This document shows positions 45,083 to 54,254 of a DNA stretch of 64,000 bases, one piece after another. Under the pieces are notes generated by a model. That model did no database searches. It saw only the letters and a program-made list of their open reading frames with translations, and was not told the DNA's origin. The position numbers and the translations under genes were made by a program. Position 1 is the first letter of the stretch. Every line of letters starts with the position of its first letter. The DNA is from Slackia equolifaciens (GTDB lineage Bacteria > Actinomycetota > Coriobacteriia > Coriobacteriales > Eggerthellaceae), in the NCBI RefSeq assembly GCF_003725995.1, contig NZ_QIBX01000001.1, positions 408,833 to 472,832 of the forward strand, read 5' to 3'.

Positions 45083-46135
45083 TCAGATGAACATCAGGAA
45101 CAGCTCCGCCATCAAAAAGCCGATCAGGCCGCACCCCGGGAACGTGAGCACCCAGGTCTTAACCATATCGATCGCCACCTGCCATTTCACGGCGGTCTTG
45201 CGCTTGGCGGCGCCGACGCCCATGATGGCAGTGGTCTTGACGTGCGTCGTGGAAACGGGCATGCCGGTGAACGTGGCGAGGATCAGGCACAGCGTCGCGG
45301 AGAAGCTTGCGGAAAAGCCCTGATACACCTCGAGGTGCGTCATGTTCATGGCAACGTTTTTGATGATGCGCTCGCCGCCGATGGCGGTGCCCAGGCCCAT
45401 GTTGATGGCGCAGAGCACCATAAGCCAAACGGGCAAGGCCAGCTCGGCCGATTGCCCCAGCCCCGCGGAAAGCGCGATGCCCAGCAAAAACACGCTCATG
45501 AACTTCTGGCCATCCTGCGCGCCGTGCATGAACGCCACGCCGGCTCCCGCGATGATCTGGCCCCAATGGAACACTTCGTTGGCCTTGCGCCTGTTCATGT
45601 TGCGGCAGAAAAACGCCATGAGCTTGGCGGTGAGCCACCCCAGACCAAAACCCAAAAATGTCGAGAGCAGAATGCCGTAGATGACCTTGACCCATTCGTT
45701 CCAGTTGATGGCGTCGAGGCTGCCCATGGCGGCGATAGCCGCACCGGTAAGGCCCGCAATAAGCGAGTGGCTTTGCGATGTGGGAATGCCGAAGTACCAC
45801 GCGGCGCCTCCCCAAACGATGATGGCAACCATGGCAGCGGCAAGAGCGGCGATGGCAACGGTGTTGTCGCCGCCGAAATTGACCATGTTGAAGATGGTGC
45901 TTGCCACGGCGCTGGTGAACATCGACACCACCAGCAATCCGAGGAAGTTGCACACTGCGGCAAGAATAATCGCAGGTCGAGGCTTCATAGAGCGCGTGGA
46001 TACCACCGTAGCGATGGCGTTGGGCGCATCGGTTGCGCCATTGACGATAATCACGCCCACGTTGAGCAACGTGACGGCAACCATAAGGGGGTTAGTCATG
46101 AGATGGGCTAAAAACGTCCCCAGTTCTACGCTCAC
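45083..46135 (-). CDS. PiT-family inorganic phosphate permease
   Basis: 350 aa from a GTG preceded by GAAGGGAAGGG; the frame is open to 46210 but that part has no membrane character. About ten transmembrane helices are seen. The duplicated PiT signature appears as V-N-G-A-T-D-A-P-N-A-I-A-T near residue 30 and G-A-Q-D-G-Q-K-F near 205. It is a low-affinity phosphate importer driven by H+ or Na+, with phosphate usually moving as a metal complex. It forms an operon with the DUF47 gene. Confidence 0.93.
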   Translation of the reverse strand: MSVELGTFLAHLMTNPLMVAVTLLNVGVIIVNGATDAPNAIATVVSTRSMKPRPAIILAAVCNFLGLLVVSMFTSAVASTIFNMVNFGGDNTVAIAALAAAMVAIIVWGGAAWYFGIPTSQSHSLIAGLTGAAIAAMGSLDAINWNEWVKVIYGILLSTFLGFGLGWLTAKLMAFFCRNMNRRKANEVFHWGQIIAGAGVAFMHGAQDGQKFMSVFLLGIALSAGLGQSAELALPVWLMVLCAINMGLGTAIGGERIIKNVAMNMTHLEVYQGFSASFSATLCLILATFTGMPVSTTHVKTTAIMGVGAAKRKTAVKWQVAIDMVKTWVLTFPGCGLIGFLMAELFLMFI

Positions 46136-46211
46136 GGCACCCTTCCCTTCGAAACGGCGCGGGCCAAAGCCCCACCTTCGCAGAAATACGACCCGCATCC
46201 AAGGGCGCACG

Positions 46212-46242
46212 AAAAAAGAGGGCGCCCAAAACGTGCACCCTC
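46212..46242 (-). terminator. Terminator between the MBL gene and the PiT operon
   Basis: Stem 46218-46225/46235-46242 (GAGGGCGC/GCACCCTC, 8 bp with one wobble), followed by six T on the minus strand. It lies 170 nt after the MBL gene and 77 nt before PiT, so it may instead be an attenuator in a PiT leader started from the AT-rich block 46243-46310. Confidence 0.8.
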
Positions 46243-46393
46243 TATGATACGCGTAATTTTACAAAAAATTGACTTAGATTTTACTTGTTAAGAAAATGCA
46301 TCAAGATTGGATTAACCCGACGGCTTTATACAGATAGCCCCTAGATCGACCATGGCCACGCACAATCGTCAGGCTCAACCGCAAAAGAAGCAA

Positions 46394-47074
46394 TTAGAAC
46401 GCCTCGATCACGCGACGGCGCTCGATACCGATCGTGGTCAGGCCCTCATGCCCGGGGAATACGATGGTGTCGTTGGGCAGAGGCGCCAGCTTGTTGCGCA
46501 GGCTTGCGCGCATCTCCTTCGCGCTGCCGCCCTCGAAATCCACGCGCCCGGTAGCACCGCGGAACAGCGTGTCGCCCGAGAACAGGATGCCCGGCTTGCC
46601 GTCAAACCCCGGCAGATACACGCACATGCCACCTTTAGTGTGGCCCGGCGTGTGAATGACCTCGAATTCAAGGGAGCCGAGCTTGATCGTGTCGCCGTCT
46701 TTCACCTTTACATCCACGTGGACAGGCGCCACGGCATCCCAATTGCCGAAATACCCCGGCTGGCCCGACTCGATGATGTCACAGTCGGCCACATGCGCCA
46801 CCACTTTGGCGCCCGTCTCCTTGACGAGTTCGGGCAGGGCAATCAGGTGGTCGTTATGGTTGTGCGTGCACACGATGTACTCAAGCTTGAGCCATCCGAG
46901 CGCCTTGATGATGGCCTGCGCATCGCCCGCAGGGTCAACCACCATAGCGGGTGCACCCTCCTCGCGGCCGTCGGAGACGATCATGCAGTTGTTGTCCATC
47001 ATTCCGATGGTCAGCACGGAAACCGGCACGCAACCAGTGCCTTCGGTGATGATTCGCTTGCAGTTTGCTCGCAT
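46394..47074 (-). CDS. Metallo-beta-lactamase fold hydrolase (glyoxalase II-like)
   Basis: 226 aa. The zinc motifs are complete: T-H-N-H-N-D-H near residue 70, T-P-G-H-T-K-G-G near 137, F-S-G-D-T-L-F near 165 and F-P-G-H-E near 210. This is the short glyoxalase-II-like type found in many anaerobes, hydrolysing a thioester or ester; the exact substrate is unknown. It lies 66 nt after the rel gene on the same strand, in the common rel-MBL order. Confidence 0.92.
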   Translation of the reverse strand: MRANCKRIITEGTGCVPVSVLTIGMMDNNCMIVSDGREEGAPAMVVDPAGDAQAIIKALGWLKLEYIVCTHNHNDHLIALPELVKETGAKVVAHVADCDIIESGQPGYFGNWDAVAPVHVDVKVKDGDTIKLGSLEFEVIHTPGHTKGGMCVYLPGFDGKPGILFSGDTLFRGATGRVDFEGGSAKEMRASLRNKLAPLPNDTIVFPGHEGLTTIGIERRRVIEAF

Positions 47075-47140
47075 AGGACTCTCCTATCAGGTAGTTCGCG
47101 GGCACAGACTCGTGGACGACGGCACAAGCCGAGCGCAAGT

Positions 47141-49534
47141 CTAATGCTTCTTCTTCCCGCCTCGTCCGGCGTGGGGAGTGTTTCCAGGCAGCATACGACG
47201 CGCTTCGAACACGCCTTCGATCTGACGCAACGATTCCAGAATCTTTTCAATGTTGGACAGCTGCGACACCTGGAACAGATAGCGCATCTCGACGATGCCA
47301 TCGGAATGGCTGACCGTATTGGACGAAATCACATTCACGCCGGTGTCCGAGATGGTATTGATGATGTCGCGCAGCAGGTTCAGGCGATCGAGCGCCTCGA
47401 TATACACCTCCACCTGGAACGACGCGGCGCTCTCGGCGGAATCCTCCCAATGCACCTCTATGAGGCGCCCTTTGTCGCGCATCAGGTCGTTGGCGTTGGG
47501 ACAGTCGGCACGATGAATCGACACGCCGCGCCCGCGCGTCACAAACCCGATGATCTCGTCGCCGGGCACGGGGTTGCAGCAGCGAGAAAGGCGCACGAGA
47601 GCGTTGTCCAAACCCGCAACCACAACGCCGTTGGACGACTTGCCTTTGCGGGCGGCGCCAGCAGGACGCTTGGCATTGGTGAGCATAGGCGGCATGGTGC
47701 CCGTGGTCATGATGCTCGACACGGGACGCGGCTCTGCCTCGGGTTCGGGCGCAAGAATCTTGATCAGGCGGTTCGCTACGTGCAGCACCGTTTCCTTGCC
47801 GGCGCCCACGGCCACCATCATGTCATCGGCGTCCTTGTAACCCATTTGTTCAGCCACGGCCTTCTGGGCGCGAATGCTGGCGGTAGAGCCCAACCCCAGC
47901 CCATGCTTCTTGAGCTCGCGGGCAAGCTTATCGCGACCGAGCACCAAATCGTCGCTGCGGCTGACCTTGGAGAAATAGCTGCGCAGCTTGCTGCGAGCCG
48001 AAGGCGTCTTCACCATCTTGAGCCAGTCGCGCGAGGGCGTGGCGCTCTTCTGGGTGAGAATCTCCACGCGATCGCCCGTCTGCAGCTCATACGAAAGCGG
48101 CACAATCGAGCCGTTCACCTTGGCCCCCACGCAATGGTTGCCCACCTCGGAGTGCACGGCGTAGGCAAAATCAACCGGCGTCGACCCCGCGCGCAAGCTC
48201 TTCACGTCGCCCGTGGGCGTGAACACGAACACCTCGGTAGGCGCAAGGTCCATCTTGAGCTCGCTCATGAACTCGCGCGAATCGTCCGTCTCCTCCATGC
48301 GCTCCACCACCTGGCGCAGCCATGCAATCTGCTTGTCGAATGCGGCGTCGGCCTTGCTGCCCTTCTCCTTGTAGCGCCAATGCGCCGCAACGCCGTACTC
48401 GCTCATACGGTGCATCTCTTCGGTGCGAATCTGCACCTCAAGAGGACGACCGGAAGGACCGATGACCGTGGTGTGCAGGCTCTGGTACATGTTGAGCTTG
48501 GGCATGGCGATGTAGTCCTTGATGCGCCCCGGCATGGGATGCCACAGCGAATGGACCGCACCCAGCGCCGAGTAGCAATCCTTGACCGACTCAACTATGG
48601 CGCGCACGGCGATCAGGTCGTAGATCTCGGAGAAGCCCTTGCCGCGCTTGGTCATCTTCTGGTAGATGGAATACAGATGCTTGGGCCGCCCCGCGATGTG
48701 CGCCTTGATTCCCAGGCGCGTAAGCTCGGCGGAAAGCGTTTCGATCACATTGGCCAGATAGCGCTCGCGCTCTTCGCGGCTTTCGGCCACCATGCGCGAA
48801 ATCTGCTTGAATTTGGCGGGCTCCAGGTAGAAAAACGAAAGGTCCTCAAGCTCCCATTTAATGGAGCCGATGCCCAGGCGATGAGCAATAGGCGCATAGA
48901 TCTCGAGCGTTTCGTGGGATTTGAAGATGCGGCGGTCCTCGGGCAGCGCCTGAAGCGTGCGCATGTTATGCAGGCGGTCGGCGAGCTTGATCACTATGAC
49001 GCGGATGTCTTTGCTCATGGCCACGAACATCTTGCGGATGGTAGCTGCCTGCTCGTCGGTCAGGCTCTCCACGGCAATCTGCGTGATCTTGGTCACGCCC
49101 TGCACCAGCTGGGCAATCTCGGGATTGAAATCCTCGGCCACCTGCTCGACGGTCACATCGGTGTCCTCAACCGTATCGTGGAGCAGCGCCGCGCACAGCG
49201 TGTCCACGTCCATGCGCAAATCAGCCAGGATAAGCGCCACCTCAATGGGGTGAGCGATGAAGGGTTCGCCGCTTTTGCGCTGCTGCCCGGCATGCGCCTT
49301 GTCGGCGAAATGGTAGGCCTTGCGCAACAGCTCCATGGCGTCCTCGGAAAGGTACCCCGACGCACGCTTTTCGAGCTCGGCGAAACGCGCGTCTGGAGCC
49401 ATATCCTCGCCCGCGGCGGCCGAAGGGGCGATGCCCCCGTCGTAGGAGTCTATGGAGAGGGCGCCGATCGCATCGGCGAGTTCAGGCTCAACCGGCAATG
49501 CGATAACACTGTGAACGTAGTTCTGTTCTGCCAT
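47141..49534 (-). CDS. rel: Bifunctional (p)ppGpp synthetase/hydrolase
   Basis: 797 aa with the complete Rel plan: HD hydrolase (H-D-T-V-E-D-T-D near residue 118) and synthetase domain (R-x-K-H-L-Y-S-I-Y-Q-K-M; Y-D-L-I-A-V-R-A-I-V). TGS (V-F-V-F-T-P-T-G-D-V-K-S-L) and a C-terminal ACT domain follow. The intact HD residues show it can degrade as well as make (p)ppGpp. About 45 extra residues precede the HD domain. The ATG lies 2 nt after the recJ-helicase stop, so the alarmone gene is translationally coupled to a repair gene. Confidence 0.97.
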   Translation of the reverse strand: MAEQNYVHSVIALPVEPELADAIGALSIDSYDGGIAPSAAAGEDMAPDARFAELEKRASGYLSEDAMELLRKAYHFADKAHAGQQRKSGEPFIAHPIEVALILADLRMDVDTLCAALLHDTVEDTDVTVEQVAEDFNPEIAQLVQGVTKITQIAVESLTDEQAATIRKMFVAMSKDIRVIVIKLADRLHNMRTLQALPEDRRIFKSHETLEIYAPIAHRLGIGSIKWELEDLSFFYLEPAKFKQISRMVAESREERERYLANVIETLSAELTRLGIKAHIAGRPKHLYSIYQKMTKRGKGFSEIYDLIAVRAIVESVKDCYSALGAVHSLWHPMPGRIKDYIAMPKLNMYQSLHTTVIGPSGRPLEVQIRTEEMHRMSEYGVAAHWRYKEKGSKADAAFDKQIAWLRQVVERMEETDDSREFMSELKMDLAPTEVFVFTPTGDVKSLRAGSTPVDFAYAVHSEVGNHCVGAKVNGSIVPLSYELQTGDRVEILTQKSATPSRDWLKMVKTPSARSKLRSYFSKVSRSDDLVLGRDKLARELKKHGLGLGSTASIRAQKAVAEQMGYKDADDMMVAVGAGKETVLHVANRLIKILAPEPEAEPRPVSSIMTTGTMPPMLTNAKRPAGAARKGKSSNGVVVAGLDNALVRLSRCCNPVPGDEIIGFVTRGRGVSIHRADCPNANDLMRDKGRLIEVHWEDSAESAASFQVEVYIEALDRLNLLRDIINTISDTGVNVISSNTVSHSDGIVEMRYLFQVSQLSNIEKILESLRQIEGVFEARRMLPGNTPHAGRGGKKKH

Positions 49535-49536
49535 GG

Positions 49537-52500
49537 CTACTCTCCCCTTTGCGACTCATCCGACAGCATGGGGCGCACGATGCGCCCGCGCAGCACCTCG
49601 GCAGGGCTGCGCATGGCCCACTCCCTAAAGCGAGCGAATTCCTCCATGTCACCCATTCCCTCGCGATACAGCACGCTGTCGGTCAATTCCACCTTGCTCG
49701 CGCCCATGCATACGTGCACCGCGCGCGCATGCGACGCGCAACCGCACGAATCGTACGTACGCACCAGGCCCAGCTCTTCGAACACCGAGATGCCGCAGCA
49801 ACACGCCTGGGCGTCTATGACGAAACGAGGCCGACGCGCCATGCAGGCGTCCGCCAGATCCTCATCGGATATTGTAAAGAAAACCTCGCCCTCGTGTACC
49901 AAGGCTGCGCCCGGACCCGACGGTTGGCCGCCATGCGCCAGCGCACCGGCAGCAACCTGCGCCTCCGCATCGCGCTGGAGACGCTTGAGCTCACGGTAGA
50001 TGCACGCCATGGCGTCATGCTCGGGGGCGCTTCCCGCAAGAATGCCCTCGTTTTGCATGACGTCGCGCTTGCCGAAGAGCACATGGATGCACGCCTCCTG
50101 GCCGTTGCGACCGGCGCGCCCGCTAATCTGGTTGAATTCGATTTCGGAAAACGGCATGCCGTAGAGCACCACGTGGCGGATATCGGGGATGTCCACCCCT
50201 TCGCCGAACGCCGACGTGCACACCAGCACGCGCAACACGCCCTCGCGGAACAGGCGCTCCACGCGTTCGCGCTCCTCGCGCGAAAGGCCGGCATTGTAGA
50301 AGCCGATCTGCATTGCCACCTGCGGCACCATAGTGCGAAGCGTGCGAGCCACATCCACCGTGCCCAAACGCGAGTTCACGTACACCACGGTTTTCTCGCC
50401 CGTGGCGATGATGCCCGCCACATAGCTGTCTTTATCGCGCATGCTACGGCGATCATCGAGCCCCAGGTTGAAACGCGCGTGGTCGTCACGCACCACCTCT
50501 TCGATGCCCAGCGTCTGGCATACCGCCTCTTCGACCTCGGCCGGAGCGGTGGCGGTCACGGCGAGCACCGTGGGGTTGCCGAGTTTGGACACCACGCCGC
50601 CCAGATTCAGGTAGGCAGTGCGGCGGCCGGCGCCCGACTGCAGAACGTGATGCGCCTCATCCACCACGAAAAAGCCCACGCGCTGGCACGCGGCGATCTC
50701 ATCCGCATGAAACGCCAGGTACTCGGGGGTGGTCAGCACCACATCCACGCTGCCTTCGGCAAGGCCGGCATACACGCGACGCCGTTCAGGCAGAGGGGTC
50801 TCACCCGAAAGCGCAGCCACAGAAAGCCCCAGGCCTTCGAACGCCGATGCGAGATGAAACCGCTGGTCAGCAAGAAGCGCACGCAGGGGGTACACGAATA
50901 CGCTCGCCTTGCCCTGCGTGAGCGCGACGCGTGCGGCATGAACCTGAAAGATGAGCGACTTGCCACGGCCCGTACCCATAACCGCAAGCGTGCTGCGCCC
51001 TTGCGCAAGGGCGTCGAGCGCGCGGCGCTGCGAGTCGTGGAGCGGGGCGTCGCCGATAAACGCCGCGATGAGACGACGCGTGAATTCCTGAGGGTCCTCG
51101 CTCAGAAGCGTCTGCCACTTTGCGCGACAATCGGCCTGGCCGCAGCCGCACGGATCATCGCCCGACTCCTCGAGGTCGCGATCGATGTCGTAGAGCTCAC
51201 TCACGAAGTCGATCTCGTCGTCGGGCAGGCATGCGCGCAGCGCGGGACATGCGCTCGCCGGCTCGATGGCGTCGAGCATGCATTTGACGGAACGGCGGCC
51301 GCGCCATTCGTCCACCTGAGCCTGAAAAGCCGCGTCCACCACACAGCCGCACGTCATGAGCGAGCTGATTCCGTCGCAGTGGAACATGATGCCGTCCACC
51401 GAGGCCACGCCGTCAGTGAGCGAGCACGAAAGATGGTTCTTGTTCGCGCCCACCGCACGGCAGTTGGTCAGACGAACATTGTGAGCCAGATAGCGCGGCG
51501 TGGGGTTTTCTTGGCCGAACGGCGCCAGGCGGTCAAGGCTTTCCACGGCAGGAAGCGTGAGCTCATCGAGATCGATTACGGCATCCACCTCTATGAGCGG
51601 GTGAAAGCTGCCTTCGGGAAGCTCGTCCATATAGGCGCACAGTCGTTCAGTGAATTCAGGCAGCTTGTCCACGGGGAGCGTCACGCCCACAGCGGCCTCG
51701 TGCCCGCCAAAGCGCGTAAGAATGTCAGAGGTGGATTCCACTGCCTTGAACAGGTTCACGCTGCCAACGCTTCGACCCGACCCACGAGCCTCATCGCCGT
51801 CGATGGTGAAGAGCAGAGCGGGAACGCCATAAGCGTTGACCAGGCGCGATGCCACGATGCCCTTTACGCCCTCGTGCCAGCCCTCGCCCGCCACCACCAA
51901 TGCGCGCTCGCCGGAATACGATGCGGCAGCCTTTGCCTTGGCGGCTTCGGCGAGCTCGGCCTCGATAGCGCGGCGCTCGCTGTTCACGCAGTCGAGCTCG
52001 GCCGCCTTTTGCTGCGCCTCTTCGAAATCATCGGTCATCAAAAGCTCGAGCGCCAGATCGGCGTTGCCCATGCGACCCGCCGCGTTGAGGCGTGGAATGA
52101 GCGAGAAGCTCAGGTTGGTCGAAGAAAGCGGCTTACCCGCAGCATTGCACACGCCCACAAGGGCGGCGATGCACGGGCGAGGATTGGCGTTCATGCGCGC
52201 GATACCATCGGCCACAAGCGCACGATTTTCGCCCACGAGCGGCATGAGGTCGGCAACCGTGCCAAGAGTCGCGAAATCGGTGTATTCGCGCCACAGATGG
52301 GGATGCCCCATGCGACCGCCCAGCACTTGCACCATCTTAAGCGCCACGCCTACGCCGGCAAGAATCGAGCTCTCGCACGACGGGTCGCATTTGGGGTCGG
52401 CCACTGGCACGCCCTCGGGCACCATGCCGCCTGGCTCATGGTGGTCGGTCACCACCAGGTCGATGCCCGCTTGCGCCACAAGGAGCGCTTCCTCTTTGCA

Positions 52501-52941
52501 TGAGATGCCGCAGTCCACAGTAACAATCAGACTGGGCTCGCTCGCGCATGCGCGCTCAATGGCCGCAGGCGTGAGACCATAGCCTTCGTCAAAACGCTTG
52601 GGGATGAACGGCACGGCATCGCAGCCAAGCTCGCGCAGGCCACGCGTGAGCACCGTGGTAGCCGAGATGCCGTCCAGGTCGAAGTCGCCGAACACCAGCA
52701 CGCGCTCACCATCGCGAATAGCCCGCTCGATGCGGTCGGCCGCTTCTTTCATCTGGGGGATTTCATAGGGGTTACGCCAATCGCGCTCAAGGTCGGGCGT
52801 GAGGAACGTACGAGCCTCCTCGACGCTTTTCACTCCGTGGGCCACCATGGTGCGCGCGACGAAATGCGCGAGTCCGAACTCTTGCTGAATAAGCGAAACG
52901 AGCGCCGGGTCAGCCGGCGCGATCCTGAATTGCGCTGCCAT
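49537..52941 (-). CDS. recJ: RecJ exonuclease fused to a RecQ-like SF2 helicase
   Basis: 1134 aa; RecJ alone is about 570. Residues ~1-600 are RecJ: G-D-F-D-L-D-G (86-91) and V-T-D-H-H-E-P-G (D-H-H at 166-168), with the DHHA1 region R-L-N-A-A-G-R-M. From about 640 a helicase follows, with Walker A G-T-G-R-G-K-S (~655), V-V-D-E-A-H (~760) and I-S-G-R-A-G-R-N-G-Q (~942). A small cysteine-containing tail ends the protein. Between them lies C-G-C-G-Q-A-D-C, a possible metal site. Joining a 5'-3' ssDNA exonuclease to a 3'-5' helicase mimics the RecQ-RecJ end-resection pair in one chain. It leads an operon with rel. The reading frame is unbroken across the junction. Confidence 0.93.
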   Translation of the reverse strand: MAAQFRIAPADPALVSLIQQEFGLAHFVARTMVAHGVKSVEEARTFLTPDLERDWRNPYEIPQMKEAADRIERAIRDGERVLVFGDFDLDGISATTVLTRGLRELGCDAVPFIPKRFDEGYGLTPAAIERACASEPSLIVTVDCGISCKEEALLVAQAGIDLVVTDHHEPGGMVPEGVPVADPKCDPSCESSILAGVGVALKMVQVLGGRMGHPHLWREYTDFATLGTVADLMPLVGENRALVADGIARMNANPRPCIAALVGVCNAAGKPLSSTNLSFSLIPRLNAAGRMGNADLALELLMTDDFEEAQQKAAELDCVNSERRAIEAELAEAAKAKAAASYSGERALVVAGEGWHEGVKGIVASRLVNAYGVPALLFTIDGDEARGSGRSVGSVNLFKAVESTSDILTRFGGHEAAVGVTLPVDKLPEFTERLCAYMDELPEGSFHPLIEVDAVIDLDELTLPAVESLDRLAPFGQENPTPRYLAHNVRLTNCRAVGANKNHLSCSLTDGVASVDGIMFHCDGISSLMTCGCVVDAAFQAQVDEWRGRRSVKCMLDAIEPASACPALRACLPDDEIDFVSELYDIDRDLEESGDDPCGCGQADCRAKWQTLLSEDPQEFTRRLIAAFIGDAPLHDSQRRALDALAQGRSTLAVMGTGRGKSLIFQVHAARVALTQGKASVFVYPLRALLADQRFHLASAFEGLGLSVAALSGETPLPERRRVYAGLAEGSVDVVLTTPEYLAFHADEIAACQRVGFFVVDEAHHVLQSGAGRRTAYLNLGGVVSKLGNPTVLAVTATAPAEVEEAVCQTLGIEEVVRDDHARFNLGLDDRRSMRDKDSYVAGIIATGEKTVVYVNSRLGTVDVARTLRTMVPQVAMQIGFYNAGLSREERERVERLFREGVLRVLVCTSAFGEGVDIPDIRHVVLYGMPFSEIEFNQISGRAGRNGQEACIHVLFGKRDVMQNEGILAGSAPEHDAMACIYRELKRLQRDAEAQVAAGALAHGGQPSGPGAALVHEGEVFFTISDEDLADACMARRPRFVIDAQACCCGISVFEELGLVRTYDSCGCASHARAVHVCMGASKVELTDSVLYREGMGDMEEFARFREWAMRSPAEVLRGRIVRPMLSDESQRGE

Positions 52942-53066
52942 AATAACGTGCCTGCCTTACATAGTGTCTTTCGCAGGCTATTTTCGCACACTTACCGCGC
53001 GTTATGCACGAGGTGCGTCGTATTGCGCAAAGCGCTTCACTTTTGGGAAGAGCGAATGCCCGCAAG

Positions 53067-53092
53067 GCGGCATTTCCCTTGCGAAATGCCGC
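53067..53092. other. Intergenic hairpin upstream of recJ
   Basis: Perfect 10-bp stem GCGGCATTTC/GAAATGCCGC with a 6-nt loop and no T run. It lies between the recJ start and the palindromic repeat copy 2. Its role is unclear. Confidence 0.55.
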
Positions 53093-53111
53093 TTGGCTAA
53101 ACGCAATATGA

Positions 53112-53254
53112 AACAAACGCCGATATGCTGCAGTTTTGAGTGGGTTTCAAAAGTAGCCATTTTTCGCCAACCCTGTGAACTGGGGATATGCGAGCAATAG
53201 AACCGGGCTACTTTGCAAAGTCTCAAAAAACTGCAGCATATCGGCTTCTTTTTA
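53112..53254. repeat. Dispersed palindromic element, copy 2
   Basis: Outer arms GCCGATATGCTGCAGTTTT (53119-53137) and its exact complement (53227-53245), inner arms around AAAAGTAGCC/GGCTACTTTGC, and a centre CCCTGTGAACTGGGG. The centre is the reverse complement of that of copy 1 (21428-21567), so the two copies are inverted relative to each other. It fills most of the 345-bp gap between recJ and the TorD gene. Confidence 0.8.
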
Positions 53255-53285
53255 CAATGTGGCGTCTCGAACCACCGTCACGCCG

Positions 53286-54044
53286 CTACCGCGCGATCAA
53301 TCTCACGTGGAAACGCAGTATTGCGGCAATCAGCCCTGCTAGGCCAACGAAATATCCCTCCGGGAACTCCTCGGCAATGCGAGCGCGAAAGGCGTCGACC
53401 CAACTTAGAGGGTGCGTCTCGATGAACGTGAACACGGAGGCATCGCTCGCAGGGTCAATCGAGGAAACCTTAGCGACGGAATCGGTCGGCTCTGCAGCCT
53501 CTGCGCTTCCCGTCGGTTCCCCCGTGGCGCCAATGCCTACGCCTGGCTCCGCCTCGGCATCATCGGCGGCATCCATCTCCTGCGCCGCGCGGCGGTGGCA
53601 CAGCTCCGACAGGTACAGCAGCTCGATTCCCATGTGGTCTTCATACTGATGATTCTCGTTTTTGACTTCAAGGCCAGCGGCCTTCAAGAGCGCCTTCATT
53701 TGGAAGGTCGCCTCGCCGAATCCTATATTAGTATCCGACCGATACATAGTTTCCCAAGGAGCTGCCGAAGGCGAAGGAGGACCGATGAACAGCTTGGTGT
53801 ACTCGACGGAAGCATCCTGCACGATATTGCCGCCCTCTTCCGCCCGAGCAACAGCGCCCTCGGCATAACGCACGCAGCCTGAAATTGCGTCCGAAACACC
53901 GGCGTCGTCGAAATCAGGAAACGCCCGCCAAAACGCAGGATCAAGCCCCACGGCGGACGTCTTGCTCATGGGAGCCAGCAAGGAGTTGCCCAAAAATGCG
54001 TACGCCTCGGAGAGCGTTTGCCAGGGAATGAGCTCTTTCGTCAT
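53286..54044 (-). CDS. TorD-family chaperone of molybdoenzyme B, with a low-complexity insert
   Basis: 252 aa from the ATG at 54044, which has GGAGG 6 nt upstream; the frame continues upstream without support. The TorD core is seen in E-Y-T-K-L-F-I-G-P-P, P-W-E-T-M-Y and D-H-M-G-I-E-L-L-Y-L-S-E-L. An insert of about 45 residues rich in Ala, Glu, Gly and Thr (about 150-195) separates this from the terminal H-P-L-S-W-V-D-A-F-R-A-R-I helix set. It is the last gene of the DmsA-like operon, behind an intercistronic terminator-like hairpin, so it is probably made in smaller amounts than the enzyme it serves. Confidence 0.9.
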   Translation of the reverse strand: MTKELIPWQTLSEAYAFLGNSLLAPMSKTSAVGLDPAFWRAFPDFDDAGVSDAISGCVRYAEGAVARAEEGGNIVQDASVEYTKLFIGPPSPSAAPWETMYRSDTNIGFGEATFQMKALLKAAGLEVKNENHQYEDHMGIELLYLSELCHRRAAQEMDAADDAEAEPGVGIGATGEPTGSAEAAEPTDSVAKVSSIDPASDASVFTFIETHPLSWVDAFRARIAEEFPEGYFVGLAGLIAAILRFHVRLIAR

Positions 54045-54076
54045 GGAAATACCTCCGTCACACGATGAAAACACGA

Positions 54077-54112
54077 GGGGCCGCACGCTAGGGAGGGAGA
54101 ACGTACGGCCCC
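54077..54112 (-). terminator. Intercistronic terminator between NrfD and TorD genes
   Basis: 11-bp stem GGGGCCGCACG/CGTACGGCCCC (one wobble), with a 14-nt loop, followed on the minus strand by TCGTGTTTTC. It may let only part of the transcript reach the TorD gene. The rest of 54045-54254 shows no gene. Confidence 0.75.
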
Positions 54113-54254
54113 GAAAGAAGAGGCGGTTGCGAACGCGCCGCATCATGGCGTTTGCCGCCGTCGAGCAACGGCAATCGCAGCGCTTGAGGCGCCATCCTAA
54201 ACGGCCGGTTGCTCCACCGTGCCAGACGGCGCCTCAGAAGGCGATCCCTTGTTA

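Noticed and set aside
46352..52503. Long plus-strand open frames opposite rel and recJ
   Set aside because: Antisense shadows of genes with full domain evidence; no ribosome sites and biased, domain-free translations.
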